Of a stretch of DNA of 64,000 nt, positions 31,697-44,929 are shown one piece after another; the first letter of the stretch is position 1, and each line of letters starts with the position of its first letter. The position numbers and the translations under genes are program-made. Below the pieces are notes generated by a model, which was given only the letters and a program-made list of their open reading frames with translations, had not been told where the DNA came from and searched no databases. Origin of the DNA: Dendrobium chrysotoxum (Eukaryota; Streptophyta; Magnoliopsida; Asparagales; Orchidaceae); the NCBI GenBank assembly GCA_019925795.1, contig CM034300.1:30925591-30989590 (forward strand), written 5' to 3'.

Positions 31697-34600
31697 ATGT
31701 TTAATTCTATAATTTGGAATGTTAAGGGCATTGGTTGTCCCTCATCTTGGTTAAGAGTTAAGAATTAATGCTGTGTTTATAATGTTTTTATTCTTATTTT
31801 GCTTGAACCTCTTATTTCATCTGCTAATTTTGTTGGTACTGATAGATTTTTGGGTTTTAAGTATGCTATATTGAATGTGGCCAATAAGATTTGGGTGTTA
31901 TGGAAGGATCATGTTAGGATTGATTCTATTGGAGATTTCACTCAAGTTCTGCATTGTAATGTTAAAATTTTAAATTTTTAGTATTGTGCCTCTTTTGTTT
32001 ATGCGGCTTCTTCTTGGTATACTAGGAAGCTTTTATGGGAACAACTAAGTAACTTTCATAATATTTGTAATTTACCCTAGCTTGTGGAGGTAATTTTAAC
32101 ACTATTTTTAATCCTTCTGAACATGTAGGGGGCTCTTCTTCTTCCTATGGAGGATTTTAATAATATGATCATGGACTATAATTTAATTAATATTTGTTTC
32201 TATGGTAATAATTTCACTTGGAACCGGTGCCGCTTATGGCAACGGTTTGATCGTGTTTTGTTTAATGAGTTCTGGCTTAACTCTTTTAATTTTATTTCTG
32301 TTGTGCATCTTAGGAGGACTCTCTCTAACCATTCCCCCTTGTTAATCAGCCTTAAGACCAGGAAAATTAATAGTTCCCCTCAATTCAAATTTCAAAACAT
32401 GTGGTTGCTTCATGATTCCTTTTTGGATTTGGTTCAGGAAAATTTGCAAGCTCCTTTACATCCAGATAACTCCATCCATGGCATGAGGAGACTTTGGTTT
32501 AAGCTAAAAAGGCTTAAACATGTTTTAAATTTGTGGAATCATCATGATTTTATTAATATTTTCCCTAATATTTTGAAAGCGGAGCAGCAAGTGAACACTT
32601 ATGAGACTAACTGTCAAATGACTCCTTCTGTTGTTAACCTTAGCTTACCGAGGGATGCTAAAGATTGTCTTTTTAAATTACAAGCTCAGGAGGAAGCTTT
32701 TTGGATATAAAAAGCTGTTGCGAAACACCTTGTTGAAGGTGATAATAATATCAAATATTTCCATGCTTTGGTTAAGAGGAAACGTGCCAAAATGGTATTA
32801 ATAAAATTCAATGGGAGGATTGGTCTGTGATTGAGGATAGCTTAGAAATTGCTAATTTAGCATTTTAGAATATTCAAAATCATCTCAATAAGGTTTTTAG
32901 CCCTAGTCATATTGATAATCCTTCTACTATTCCTAAACTTATATCTTAAGAGGATATTGAGTTTCTTTCTAAAACTCCTTCTTTAGAGGAAGTAAAGAGA
33001 TTGTTAATGGTATGAATGGTGATTCTGTGGCTGGGCTGGATGGTTTCACCACTAAGTTTTTTCAAAAATCCTGGCATATTATTAGTAATGATCTTTATTC
33101 TACTATTATGGAGTTTTTTGATGGTAATTCTATTTCTAAGTTTTTTACTTCTACTTCTATTGTGCTTATTCCCAAAACAACTCTGTTAGTAATTGGAATG
33201 ACATGAGACCTATTAGCTTGTGCATCTTTTTTAATAAATTGCTTTCTAAAATTCTTGTGAGTCCTTTAACTTCTATTTTGCATAGAATTATCTCTCCTTT
33301 TCAAATGGGCTTTGTGAAAGGGAGAGCCATTACTGATAATATTCTATTGGCCCAAGAATTCTGTTATGACCTCGATGTTAGCGTGAGAGGTGAAACTTGA
33401 TATTTTGAAGGATTATGATAATATTGATTGGAATTTTCTTTATAATATCTTGCAGCTTTTTGGTTTTGATTTAGTTTTTATCAAGCTTATTAGAAATTGC
33501 ATTGAAGGTTCTAATTTCTCTGTTATTGTTAGTGGTATAAGTAATGGTTTTTTTAAATCCTCTCATATTTTAAGACAGGGTGACCTAATCTCCCCTGTCC
33601 TCTTCATTACTATGGTTAATTATTTATCTAGGAGCCTTACCAATCTTTTTGAGAATTCTCCTAGCCTTTACTTTAGAACTTTGGGTGGTTTTCCTATCTC
33701 ACACTTATGTTTTACTAATGACTTTATTATTTTTACGAATGGTTCTGTTAACAGGATTAATAAACTTATGAATCTTTTCCATCAATTTGAAATGATTAGT
33801 GGTCTCTCTCTGAATAAAACTAAATCTTGCTTTATCGCTTCCAAAAAAGTCCCTGAGGACCGTATTTTGGCAATTAAAGTTTTAACTTGCTTTGTGCGTG
33901 GTCACTTACCTATTAAGTATCTTGGGGTGGCTCTTTATAAAGGTAGAAAGAAGACTTTTCTTTTTGATGACTTATTTACCTCTGTGCAGAATAAACTTTT
34001 ATCTTGGAATTCTAATTTTCTAAGTTTTGGGGGTAAATTAATTCTTATCAAAAGTGTTATTTGTTCCTTGCCTATTTATATTTTTCAAACTATTCTTCCT
34101 ACTCAACCGATATGTAACAAAAATGATAAACTCATCAATAAATTTTTTTGGAAAGGGGCTAGTAGTAATTCAAAAATTATCTGGTCCATTTGGGACAATT
34201 ATTATGGTGTGTTGGAAGGGGCCTTGGGTTGTAAAAGTATGAATGATCTGTCCTATGCTATTTCTTTCAAACTGTGGTAAAACTTTCAGGTGAAAGTGAG
34301 CCTTTGGGCTAATTTTATGTTTGCTAAGTATTGTGTGGGTAATCATTCGACTACTTGTTATTTTAAATAAGGTGATTCTAAAGTGTGGAAGAGAATTTGC
34401 AACATTAAATGGGCTGTTGAGCCCTTCATCTATTGGGGGCTTGGTGATGGTAACATTTTCTTTTGGCAAGATCGTTGGTTGGGTGATTATTCTATTGATT
34501 CTATTATTAACTCCTCTTCCATTATGGCTCTTAAGGTAAATTATTTCATTACTGTAATTGTTGGGACTATCAGAAGATTGCTAATGTTGTTCCTGACTTC

Positions 34601-35746
34601 ATTATTAAATATATTCTAAACCTACCCCTTAATACTGATTCTAAAGACTTAATGTTATGTAATTTATCTAAAGATGGTGGCTTTAGATTAAAGGATGCTT
34701 AGCAAGCTTTTATATCTAAGAAGGAAGTTACTAATATTTTTTATTTGATTTGGCATAAAAGTATTCCTTCTAATGTGGCTGTCTTTGTTTGGAGGCTTTT
34801 GCTTAAGTTCATTCCTATGGATGATAACTTAATTAAAAGAGGTTTTATTTTGCCTTCAAAGTGCCAATGTTGTTATCATATGGAGAATATGCATCATGCC
34901 TTTATCTTTGGTCCTTTAGCTGTTAAAACTTGAGTTTATTTTGATGACATGTTTCAATTGAATTGTTTTAATGCTAAATTGTCTATTAATGCTATGCTTA
35001 ATGCTTGGTTTATTAAGAGTAAAGGTCATATCAAAAATGTTATTCCTTCTCTCATCCTATGGTATTTATGGTTGAATAGGAATAATTCGCTTTTCAATGG
35101 TGTTGTTATGAACCATCATAGGATTATCAAAAATGTGAAAGATAAAGTTTTGAGCCTCTTTTATATTAATCTACTTTCCACCAAGAACTTTAAGAATTAT
35201 TACTTTGTTGCTGCTGATTTAGGCCTCAGGTTGGAAGAGGCCCACTCTCTATCTGAACATAGGCAAGTTTACTGGTTTAAACCATCTACTAATTCTTATA
35301 AACTAAATGTGGGTGGTGTTGTTAAAGGTTCCATATTGGGGTGTTGTAGGATTATCAGGGACAATCATGAGAATGTTATTATGGCTTTTGTGGGTCCCTT
35401 AATGAACTACAATGTGTATTTTGCTAACCTCTCGGCTATTCTTTATGGGATGAGATTATGTATGTCCCTTGATATTCCTAACATTGGGATTGATGTTGAC
35501 TCTACTTTTAGTATTCAATGTTTAAATAATTTTGAGGACTCGGCGTGTAATCCTGCTATTTTTTATCTTGTTAGGGATATTAAACATTTGATGATCTTTA
35601 TTAATGTTTCCTTCCCTCATATGTATAGTGAGGGGAACGCCTATGTTAAGTGGCTTGCCAACTTTGGGAGTGATCTGGCTTACTTCACTAATTTTTTGGC
35701 TGCTAATTTACCTATCCCTTTAAAAGGGCTTTTTAAGATTAGATAA
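31697..35746 (+). pseudogene. LINE2 ORF2: endonuclease, RT, RNase H (many breaks)
   Basis: Starts ATG 31697 with IIWNVKGIG, the endonuclease entry motif, 10 bases after the ORF1 stop. Endonuclease remnants run to about 32380 (NHSPLLISL). RT: DGFTTKFFQKSW (33030), MRPISLC and MGFVKGRAITDNILLAQE (33203-33400), KLDILKDYDNIDW (33390, motif A Asp kept), then CFTNDFIIF near 33710, where the usual ADD is TND. The zinc-binding region is at 34745-34933. RNase H at 35200-35746 has NVGGVV in place of the usual NVDG, so the first catalytic Asp is lost. The family arrangement is complete but stops occur about every 200-900 bases. Confidence 0.85.
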
Positions 35747-35989
35747 AATTTGTATGCCTTATGTTAGGATTTAATGTGGTTGGTTGCTTGAGGTTGTGGG
35801 TCTTTTCTTCTTTGGCTTGGGGTTTTTTTTGGTTTGCTGGTGGTTAGCCCCATTAAGGTTTTTCTCTTTGCTGTTCTGTTTCTTTTTGGAGTATCTTGAG
35901 CAGTAGTGAGCTTGAGGTCTCTTTAAGGACTGTGTAAATTTTTCCTGAATTAACGTGTAGGCCCCTTGTCGGTTTTCCTAAAAAAAAAT

Positions 35990-37468
35990 AAAAATCACTT
36001 TTGAACTAATCATATTATACGATAATATTCATATTGTATAAAATTTTGAAATCTTACTTAAATTAACCACCATAATTAGTAAATCCAATCATGGTTTAAT
36101 TAATGATAGCATATCATATTGTATGATCTTAGTTGTGTCGTATGATTGGTAGAGATGAAATTTGGTCATCCAAAGATCATACCAAATGAAACTATAATTC
36201 TTAAACTAATCATATTGTATAATATTTATATCGTACTGGACGACTGACTTGAAATCAACTATCTGTATTGTACAATGATTGCAGTATGAGATGATTGACA
36301 GAGATGATTGCCATTCATCCTAGCAATCATCCTATACAAATAGAGATAAAACAAACAGATTGTACTAGACGATCTTTGTATCATACTATACTATGTGTTT
36401 GAAAAGTTGAATAGTTCGTCTGAACATCTGTTTACATTGTACTGGATGGGTCTAGTTTTTGAACTGATCATACCGTAAGAATTCCAATCATATTGTGTGG
36501 ATAGTGATGGCCAACTTGAATTTTTAGGGTTTCTTAAAGCCTAATACTTAAGCATATTTTTAGAATTTTTTTGGAATAAGAGATGATTGTGTGACTACAG
36601 ACGGAACTTTGGAAAAGGAGCTTTTGAGAGAAATCTAGGATTTGAGAGGAAAGAGAAGGAGAGGTTGAGTGTGACGGAGATGGAGTGTGAGGGAATCACA
36701 TGGTTGCTCCGGGCTAGCTACATCATTGCTCCTCCTGTGTCTTTGGTGAGTCCTTGAAGGCTCTCTTGGGAGAGAGGCTTCTAAGTCAAGTCCTCGAGGT
36801 ACTTTGCCTTCTCCATGAGTGAGAAAAAAGATTTGAGGTTCTCTACCTATGAAAGATTCTAGTTCTCTGCCATCTCCAGGAGGGAGAAAAAAGATTTGGG
36901 GTTCTCTACCTTTTGTAGGAGGGAGAAAAATGATTTAAGGTTCATTGCCATCACCAGGGAAGGTGTCATAGCTTTTGAAACTTCGTCGTATCAGGTTTGG
37001 TGAAAGTGTGCCTCTAAAGGCTTCTTCGCCTTATCATGGGAGAAAATGGAGAGTCACTTTTTTTTAGTGCAATTCCTAGAGTGGAGGACTTCGGGGAGTG
37101 GATGTAGGTCAAGGTTGACCAAACTACTATAAAATTCTAGTGTGCTCTTTCTAATTTTTATTTGCTTTTTCCTTTTTTGTAATTTATTTTCCTGATAATT
37201 GCTTGGTTAAAAATCTATGGTTGATGTTATATTGAGTTGATTCAATTATTATCACCATTGTTATAATTATTGTTAAGATTATTAGCTTCTATGCCGGGTA
37301 TTAAATTATTCATTTTTAGTTTTGAAAAATTTATAAAAAAAATAGTATTCCTCCTTAGGATATTTTAAATAACTAATTCCCCCCCCCCCCCCCCCCCCCC
37401 CCCCCCACCCCCCCTCTTGATGCACCTTGGGCTTGTTCATTGAGGTTTTATAACCTCCTCAAACTTTC
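35990..37468 (+). repeat. LTR shared by elements B and E, right part
   Basis: Resumes the LTR after LINE2 and ends CTCAAACTTTCA. It has decayed palindromes (36010-36490), a GA-rich leader (36610-36660), hairpin-type U5 units (36797-36990, for example CTCC-AGGA-GGGAG at about 36873), GGTCAAGGTTGACC (about 37108) and the expanded C tract (37379-37414). The whole LTR without LINE2 is about 1.97 kb, like that of A. Confidence 0.85.
37379..37414 (+). repeat. Expanded C tract in B/E LTR
   Basis: 28 C in a row, one A, then 7 C. The same position in other LTRs has 7-9 C. The left arm of the hairpin (AACCAA elsewhere) reads AACTAA here. Confidence 0.9.
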
Positions 37469-37470
37469 AA

Positions 37471-37482
37471 GTGGTATCAGAG
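37471..37482 (+). other. Element E primer-binding site
   Basis: TGGTATCAGAGT, one base from the standard sequence, two bases after the shared LTR. Confidence 0.9.
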
Positions 37483-37527
37483 TGGGTTTCAAAAATAAAA
37501 TTTTATAAAACTTTTGAAAAATGATCA

Positions 37528-39310
37528 ATGGCTCATTTTGGTAATCATAACATAGCCCAGGGTTATTCAATAATCCATCCACCTTTACTTGACAATTTTC
37601 CTTTTGACTTCTAAAAAATTTGCATGTCTACTTTCTTGCAGTCTATAGATTATCGAATGTGGATGTTAATCTAAGAAGGATATTCTACACCTACTCATTT
37701 TGTGAATGGCATTAAAACTGAACTACTATTTAATGAATGTAGTAATGAGGATAGGGTTTAGCTCAATTGAAGGAAAATATTTAAACTATTTATTTTATGC
37801 AATGAAATATGAAGATTATATGTGTGTATCAACTTACACTACTAATAAAGATATTTGGGATAAACTATGCATAACCTACGAAGGAACTGGTGAAGTAAAA
37901 TAGTCTAGGTTAAACATCTTGCTTCAAGACTACAAATTACTTTGCATGAAACCTAGTGAATCAAATTTCTGAAATGTATGCTAGGTTTATACAAATAGTG
38001 ACATCCCTATATGCACTAGGTAGAGAACTTACAAATTCTAAAATGTCAAAAAGATTCTATATTATTTACCTAGTTCTTATGATGCTAATATAACTATAAT
38101 TACTGAATCAAAAGACTTGAATGTTTACTAAATTGAAAATTTTCTTAGGTTACTCATTGCCTATGAGCAAAGAGTGAGTCAAAGGCCAACCAATGCAAGA
38201 TAAGAAGAAGGAGTGAACTGTAGCACAAAAAGTAAATGATTGACAGTAACAGTTCTACAACGAAGGAGGATGACGACATCACCTTAATGACGTAGTTGTT
38301 TAAGAGCTTTTTGAAATGGAAATAGAGGCATCATCAATAGCATTAGAGTAAAGGTTAAAGCAATAAAAATTTTAAAGTTTCTTCTAACACTATTTTCTTC
38401 GAATGCAGGAAACCACGCTACCTTCGAACTGACTGTCCGAACCTAAAGACTCACCCGATCAAGGAGAAGGGTGAATAGAAGCTAAAGTTCAAGTGGGATA
38501 AGCAAAAGACACAAACTTTCTGGGTCAACTCTGCCTCAGAATTTTTAGAATCGTAAGCATAAGAGGAGGTAACAAACTTGTGTCTTATGGTTAACGATAA
38601 TCTTGATCAATCATATCAAGAAGAAGTATGTCAACTTTTGTATAATGAATTACTTATTATTTCTAAAAATATTCATGATTCGTATAGGAAGTTAAAAATA
38701 ATGCATGCTAGTCTCAATACTGAATTGTCTACTTTGCAAAAAGAGCATGTTAGTTTAACTTCTAAGCATTCAAATTTAGATAGTGATCATATGACCTTGC
38801 TTGACAATTATGATGCCCTGAATAAGAAGCATATCGAGTTAACTAATGTACACAACTCCTTCAAAACATCGCAAATTGAATTAGAAAAAGCATACAAAGG
38901 ATTAGTAGTATGTGCATTAGAAATAGATGGTTAGGAACATACATTCAAAATTGAACTGTCCATTCTTCGTAGTGCAAATAACTTTTTTAGAAGCAAAACT
39001 AGCTGCACTTAAGAATAAGAAACCACCACCTACCTTAAAACAATTTCATAATCCCTCAACATAATATGAATCATATAAACTTAAGAAAAGGCACCATGAC
39101 CCACATAGTTTAATAAATCCAGTTCCTGATGTTAGATGTTACTCTTGTGGCATGTTAGGTAACATAGCCCACACTTACACAATCCACCATAGGAAACATC
39201 TAGTATGGAGGCTTAAATTAGATTCATCACAACATAGCATGTATTCATCTTATTCATTCAAGAATAACATGGAACCCAAACTCACTTAGGTTCCCAAATC
39301 TAACCTTTGA
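37528..39310 (+). pseudogene. Element E gag (heavily broken)
   Basis: Start ATGGCTCATTTTGG at 37528. The gag domain is readable at 37706-37903 (KYLNYLFYAMKYEDYMCVST). The knuckle near 38400-38440 keeps some Cys codons but is degraded. The coiled coil is open at 38578-38934. The second knuckle near 39138-39180 reads CYSCGMLGNIAHTY, with His changed to Asn and the last Cys to Tyr. It ends TGA at 39308-39310. Stops and frame changes occur throughout, more than in A, X or Y. Confidence 0.85.
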
Positions 39311-39352
39311 ATGACATTATAGGGGTGCTCTCATAAAAGGGCTAGTGAGAGC

Positions 39353-42348
39353 ATGTGGTACCTAGATAATAGATGCTTGAGGGACATGACTGGTGATATG
39401 AAACAGTTTGTCATACTAGAGGCCAGGTCAGGAGGCAAGGTGACATTAGGAGACAACACCATTAGTAATGTGGTGGGCTCAGGTATAATCAGCCATGCTA
39501 AAAGCTTTATTATTGAGAATGTTCTTTTAGTTTACTAATTTAACGCATTAGTAAACTGTACGATAAAGGTTTTGACATCAAATTTCTTTCTAAAAAATGC
39601 ATAATTAGTTTAAATGGAAAACATGTGTTAGAAGGAAAACCAATGAATAATATTTACATGCTATACTGGAGCTGCATTGAATATTCAAATTCTATATATT
39701 TAAAAATAATTATTGATGATTCCTAGATATGGCTTAGGAGACTATGTCATGCCAGCATGAAAACTCTTAGGAAGATTACCCAAAAAGACCTAGTTAGAGG
39801 CACACCTAAGTTAGACATCACTAAGGACCACTGATATGATGCCTACTAACTAGGAAAATAAGTCAAGTTTTCATTTCACTTAATTTAGGACATCAACACC
39901 TCTAAGCTACTATAAATCCTTCACAAGGACCTATTTGGACCTATTTGTACAGCCAGCCTAGGAGGAAGGCATATGGATTTATAATAGTAGAAGCTTCTCT
40001 ATATTTACTTGGGTTAGATTCCTCGCACATAAGAGTAAGCATTTGAGGAATTTAGAACTATCTCCAATTGGATTCAAAGTAAATTAGGATGTAAAATTTC
40101 AACCATTCATACTAATCATGGTGGAGAATTAAAAAAAAAAAAGGTTTGAATCTTTTTATCAAGAGATAGGTATAGAACATAACTTCTCTCCCCTAGGAGA
40201 CTTCAGTAGAATGGAATAGCTAAGAGGAAAAATAGAACCTTGGTCGAAGCTGCTAGGGCAATGCTAGCTGAATACACTCTCGCTAGATACTTTTGGGTAG
40301 AAGCAGTGAATACTACTTGTTATATTTTGAATAGGGTGAATGTTAGATCCAAGTTAAATAAAACTCCCTATGAAATCCTTAAGGGTAGGACACCCAATAT
40401 TTCCCACTAACATGTCTTTAGATGTAAATATATTATCTTGATCAATGGAAAATCACCCATAGGAAAAGTTGAACCTAAGTCTGATGAAGGATTCTTCTTA
40501 GGTTATTCATCTGTATGGATGGCCTATAGAATTTTAATAAGAGGACCTTAATAGTAGAAGAGTCAACCTATATTATCATTGATGAATCAGATAGGACCTC
40601 TAAATTTAAACCTGAAGAAGAAGAAGTGGAGGTCATTCAGGGGGTAGAAGCCACTACCATAGGAGATAGAGTAGAACCGTAGGAGCCTTTGCTTGGAGAT
40701 TGGAGATATTATTCTAGTCATCCCAAATAACTAATCTTAGGAGAACCATTTGAAGGTGCTAGAACTAGGTATGGACTTAGAAAGAAGGTTAATCATTTTG
40801 CCTTTATCTCCATAATAAAACCCACCAACACAGATCAAGCCTTATTTAATGAATTCTGGATCCTAGCAATGCAAGAAGAATTAAATCAATTTATTTGGAA
40901 TGATGTTTGGCAGTTGGTGAGTAGACCTAAAGAATGAAGTGTTGTAGGAACCAAATTGATTTTTAAGAATAAAATGAATGACTCTGGTATAGTAGTAAGG
41001 AAAAAGGCTTGGTTAGTAGCTAAGGGGTATAACTAGATTGAAGGGATTGATTTCAAAGAAACTTTTGCCCCAGTAGCTAGACTAAAATCCATTAGGGTAC
41101 TCTTATCCATTACTTGGTTTAAAGGATTTAAGCTATATCAAATGGATGATAAGAGTATTTTCTTGAATAGGGTAATCAAAGAGGATGTATATGTTGAGTA
41201 ACCCCGAGGTTTTGAAAATTCAAAATTCCCAAATCATGCATTCAAACTAAAGAAGGCCTTGTATGTGATGAAACAAGCACCTAGAGCCTTGTGTAAAAGG
41301 CTGAGCATATTCCTTCTAGATAGGGCCTTTATTAAGGGTAGTGTAGTCAGCACCCTCTTCCTAAAGAAAGAAATAGAAGACCTACTCATAATAAAAATCT
41401 ATGTTGAAGATATACTATTTGAATATACCAATAAAAATCTTTTTGAAAAATTCTCAAAAATTATAAGTGAGGAGTTTGAGATGAGTATGATGGGAAAGCT
41501 GAACTATTTTCTTGGACATAGTGTAAAGCAGATGGATGATGGAACGTTACTTTACCAATCTAGATATATTAAGAAAATTCTTAAGAAATATGAAATGGAT
41601 AATGCTAGGGCAATAAACACTCCCATTAGCTCAACCATACAGCAGGATAAGTACCCAAATAGAAAGTCAGTACATCAGATGAAACAAAGAGGAATAATTG
41701 GTCAGTTCTTTACTTTATTGCTAGCAGACCTGATATTATGTTTAGAGTTTATCTCTATGCTAGATTTTAGGCTGATCTAAAAGAATCTCACTTGAATGCT
41801 ATTAATAGAATCCTTAGATATCTCTTAGGAACCCAAAACTTAGGAATATGGTATCCTAGATATATCACTTCCTTTGAAATTATAGGATATTCTGATTCAG
41901 ATTTTATAGGATATAGGGTTGATAAGAAAAGCACTTCTAGAACCTGTTGATTCGTAGGATAATCTTTAGTCTCCTTGCCCAATAAAAAATAAAACTCTAT
42001 AGCCCAATCTACCGTGAAAGCAAAATATATAGCTGTAGGGATTTATGTTGCATAAGTCTTATGGCTTAAACAACAAATTTTGGACCTTAGACTACCTGTA
42101 GGAACCATTCAAATCATGTGTGATAACACAAGTGCTATTTGCATATCAAAGATCCTATTGAACATTCAAGGACCAAACACATTGATATTAGGCACCGTTT
42201 CATTAGAGACTAAGTAATAAAAGGGGATATTAAGTTACATCATGTAGCTACTGAACATCAATTGGAAGACATCTTCACTAAACCCCTAGCCTATGACACC
42301 TATAGCACCTTTAGGACTAGATTAGGTGTTATAGACATACATGCTTAA
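39353..42348 (+). pseudogene. Element E pol (heavily broken)
   Basis: Begins MWYLDNRC at 39353, where the protease DSG has become DNR, so the active site is lost. Integrase is scattered over 39720-40540 (HASMKTLRKITQKDLV; the core HSDHGGE has become HTNHGGE near 40110). RT is 40800-41780, with PVARLKSIRVL and EFEMSMMGKLNYFLG. The YVDDI box reads YVEDI near 41400, losing the first Asp. RNase H ends at 42348. Nearly every catalytic motif carries a change, consistent with E being one of the oldest elements. Confidence 0.85.
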
Positions 42349-43176
42349 CTCAGGATAAATCAAAGTTTGTTATTTTTTGAAATAAGTAATTCTTGTGTGT
42401 TACATTGTATGCGTTTATTTTGTGTTATTTTTGTGTACATTGATTTATGTTTTATCATTTTTATATATTTTCTTGTTATTTTTGTTTTAAAGGTATTTTT
42501 TGATCATCACACATGCACTCTTCACTAGATAAAAAAAAAATTGGAAAAAAAAAAGATAATCAAAACTTTAAAAAAAAGTCCTTATTATTTAGTACGATTC
42601 ACTTCATACTATACGATATGATCATTTGTGCACAAAATACAGCCATTAGCTAAATTAATAAACTAGATGAGTTTAATTATTGGTGACTGTATTGTACAAA
42701 CCTCCCTTTATACTGCACGATCCACGTGTGAGAATCTATTGGGATGTTTTAAATTTGATCGGTACGGTCATTATTGCATTTTATACTATATGTACCACTC
42801 TTCATACTGTACGATACAAGTATTAGAATCTATTAGGATGAATTCAATGTGATTTGTATGATCATTATTGCACTTCATGCTGTATGAACACTTGTTCATA
42901 TTATACCATACATTTAGTTAAAAGTCATTCAGACGTCTCTTCAGGACAAACGTAATTCCTTCAGATCATCCTATACAATACTGATCATACTGTACGATTT
43001 GACCAACTTTTTATCACAAGTCATCCAGACGATTTAATTCCCTTGATCGTACTATGCGATCTCAATTTGTACTGTACGATTAACTTCAATTCTACAAATT
43101 GGAGGGTTTCAAAGCCTTAAATCCATTCAAAGCTCTCCTTCTCTCAATTCCTGCATTCATATCCTAGAATCCTTTA
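42349..43176 (+). other. Element E spacer with decayed palindromes before aORF
   Basis: No gene. The first 430 bases match B's spacer (7545-7973). Decayed palindromes occur between about 42590 and 43080. The last clear pair is ATCGTACTATGCGAT (43046-43060) and TTTGTACTGTACGAT (43066-43080). Then comes GGGTTTCAAAGCCTTAAATCC (about 43104-43124), which resembles the TATA region of the E-type LTR (GGGTTTCTTAAAGCCTAATAC), and the aORF ATG at 43177. Probably a decayed internal promoter. Confidence 0.55.
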
Positions 43177-44272
43177 ATGGTCAGTGGAAGTAAATATGGT
43201 AGAATGACCTAATAGAGCTCCACCTCACATCACTTTGATGATCAATTTTTATCTGCAATAGATGAGGATGCATAGTACAATTTCAAGGAGGCTTGAGCCA
43301 CCCTCTCCAGAATGTTAAATCAACAAGCTCTCAACTTCAAGGTGATGAACCTCTTTGCCTCTACCACTCTATAATTCCTACTCACACTAGCCTTTCCTTT
43401 TAATTCCAAACTGCTCTATGAATTCCTAGCAATTCTTAGGGTCAATGCTGAAGCCTTTACCCTAACCCCTTATGTTTGTAGACAACCCATAAAAATCACT
43501 AAAGAAGATTTTAGGGGAGCATATCAGTCTTTCTATTGAAAGACCTTATCCACAACTAATTTTGACTAGAGTGCGGTAAACCTTACTATCCAAAATATGG
43601 TCATACATCAACATCAACCCTTAGTCCACTCTCTAAATTAGAATGCCTGGGTTATCCATCATGTGCTTAGAACTTCAATTATACCCAAAGCTAGAGATGG
43701 TGTCAACATCACTCTACTTCTTCCATAGTCACTTATCTAGTAATATCCAATACCAATTTGATGAAGCCCAGATGAGTATTGATTATATCCAAAATATGAC
43801 TCCTATTTGACATCCCAATACCCAAAGAAAGCAAAATGTTGCATTAGGACATGTCATAGGCTATGTCTTAAATAAAAAATACTAAATCAACTACCCTGCT
43901 CCTCCCAATAATCTTCCCATTTTCTATTCAAATGCCTCCTTTCATATTCTTTTCCATTGAGGGCACCAGTACGATGAGCTAGAGTTTGCTAAAGAAGGGG
44001 AAGCTACTCCTACTGGTGGACCTACACTGCCACCAATACCACCACCTTTACTTGCCTACCCTACTTACCCTCAGGACAACATAATTCAGAGGCTTGAGTG
44101 CTTAGAAACTAGGCTAAACTATCATATTCAACAACAACAACAACAGCACCATGAAGATATGGGTTGGTTAGGAGAAACATTTTCACACATTGAAGATCAA
44201 TTTACCTCCTTACATAAATACTTCCAATAACCATCACTACCACTACTTGATCAGGATCTGTCATATTTTTAG
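43177..44272 (+). pseudogene. Element E aORF (broken)
   Basis: Homologous to the aORFs of X and Y. It starts ATGGTCAGTGGAAG. Readable pieces are LLTLAFPFNSKLL, VNAEAFTLTPYVCRQPIKIT, LGHVIGYVLN, a Gln-rich run from CAACAACAACAACAG (about 44133) and a Pro-rich end, with DQDLSYF before TAG 44270-44272. Several stops, including two adjacent ones near codon 12 and a TAA at 44228-44230. Its presence in E as well as X and Y shows that the ORF belongs to the lineage. Confidence 0.75.
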
Positions 44273-44580
44273 TGTTTGATTGTTGTGTTTTATTTAAGAC
44301 TTGTATTGTTCACTTTTTGTTGAGTCCTCCTCTTTTTGGTGATGTCGAATGGGGGAGAATATGTATGTTTCAGTGTATATTTTATTTTAATAGAATCTTG
44401 TATTTTTTTTTATTTTTTGTTATTATATTTCCTTATCTTAAAAAAATTTTAAAAATATTAAAGAAAAAAAGAAAACCCTAATTTTTAAATCTATCTCCTA
44501 GTGAGGGGGAGCTTAAGAGAAAAGAATTTATATCTTACCTATCAACCAATAATATTTATCATCATCAAAAAGAGGGAGAT
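44273..44580 (+). other. Element E 3' end with two polypurine motifs
   Basis: GATGTCGAATGGGGGAGAAT (about 44341-44360) and CATCAAAAAGAGGGAGAT (44563-44580), the second directly before the LTR. No gene. Confidence 0.75.
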
Positions 44581-44929
44581 TGTTGTAATCCAAGATCCCT
44601 GGTAAGTGATTTTGATGATGACAAATATTATTGATTAAATTGTTACTTTTCTCAGTAAATATTTTAGATATTTTTTTTTGTTGTGAGTACTAACATCATA
44701 GGTAAAATATACACTGCTCAAGGCTACTTGAAGCTCAAGACTGGGTAGAGTAGGAATGTCGAGTAAACAAAGTCTATACTTTTATTTTTCTTTTTCTTCT
44801 TTTTCTTGAGTGTGACAACATAAGAGTGTATGTAATTGGGCAACCGTGCAAACACACTCAGGGGAGTGAAAAAAATTTAATGTTAAATTTTTTTTACTAA
44901 TCATACTGTACGACTTATAATTATATTAT
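44581..44929 (+). repeat. Element E 3' LTR, part 1
   Basis: Starts TGTTGTAATCCAAGATCCC after the polypurine tract and matches 29456-29800 well. Interrupted at 44929 by element Y. The last five bases are ATTAT, the target site. Confidence 0.85.

Larger units (their letters stand above)
29953..35989 (+). mobile_element. LINE2: L1-type LINE, close to full length
   Basis: About 6 kb, plus strand, ending in an A-rich tail (35980-35989). It has a short 5' region, ORF1 with a CCHC knuckle, and ORF2 with endonuclease, RT, zinc-binding region and RNase H. It interrupts the B/E LTR, which resumes at 35990. It belongs to a different family from LINE1 and LINE3, judged from its protein sequence. Confidence 0.9.

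Noticed and set aside
34170..34469. Minus-strand open stretch inside LINE2
   Set aside because: It is a shadow of the ORF2 RT frame, with no independent support.
29456..37468. 3' LTR of element D
   Set aside because: Its start and U3 differ strongly from D's 5' LTR (7974-9601) and match the E and A type. It is assigned to B/E.
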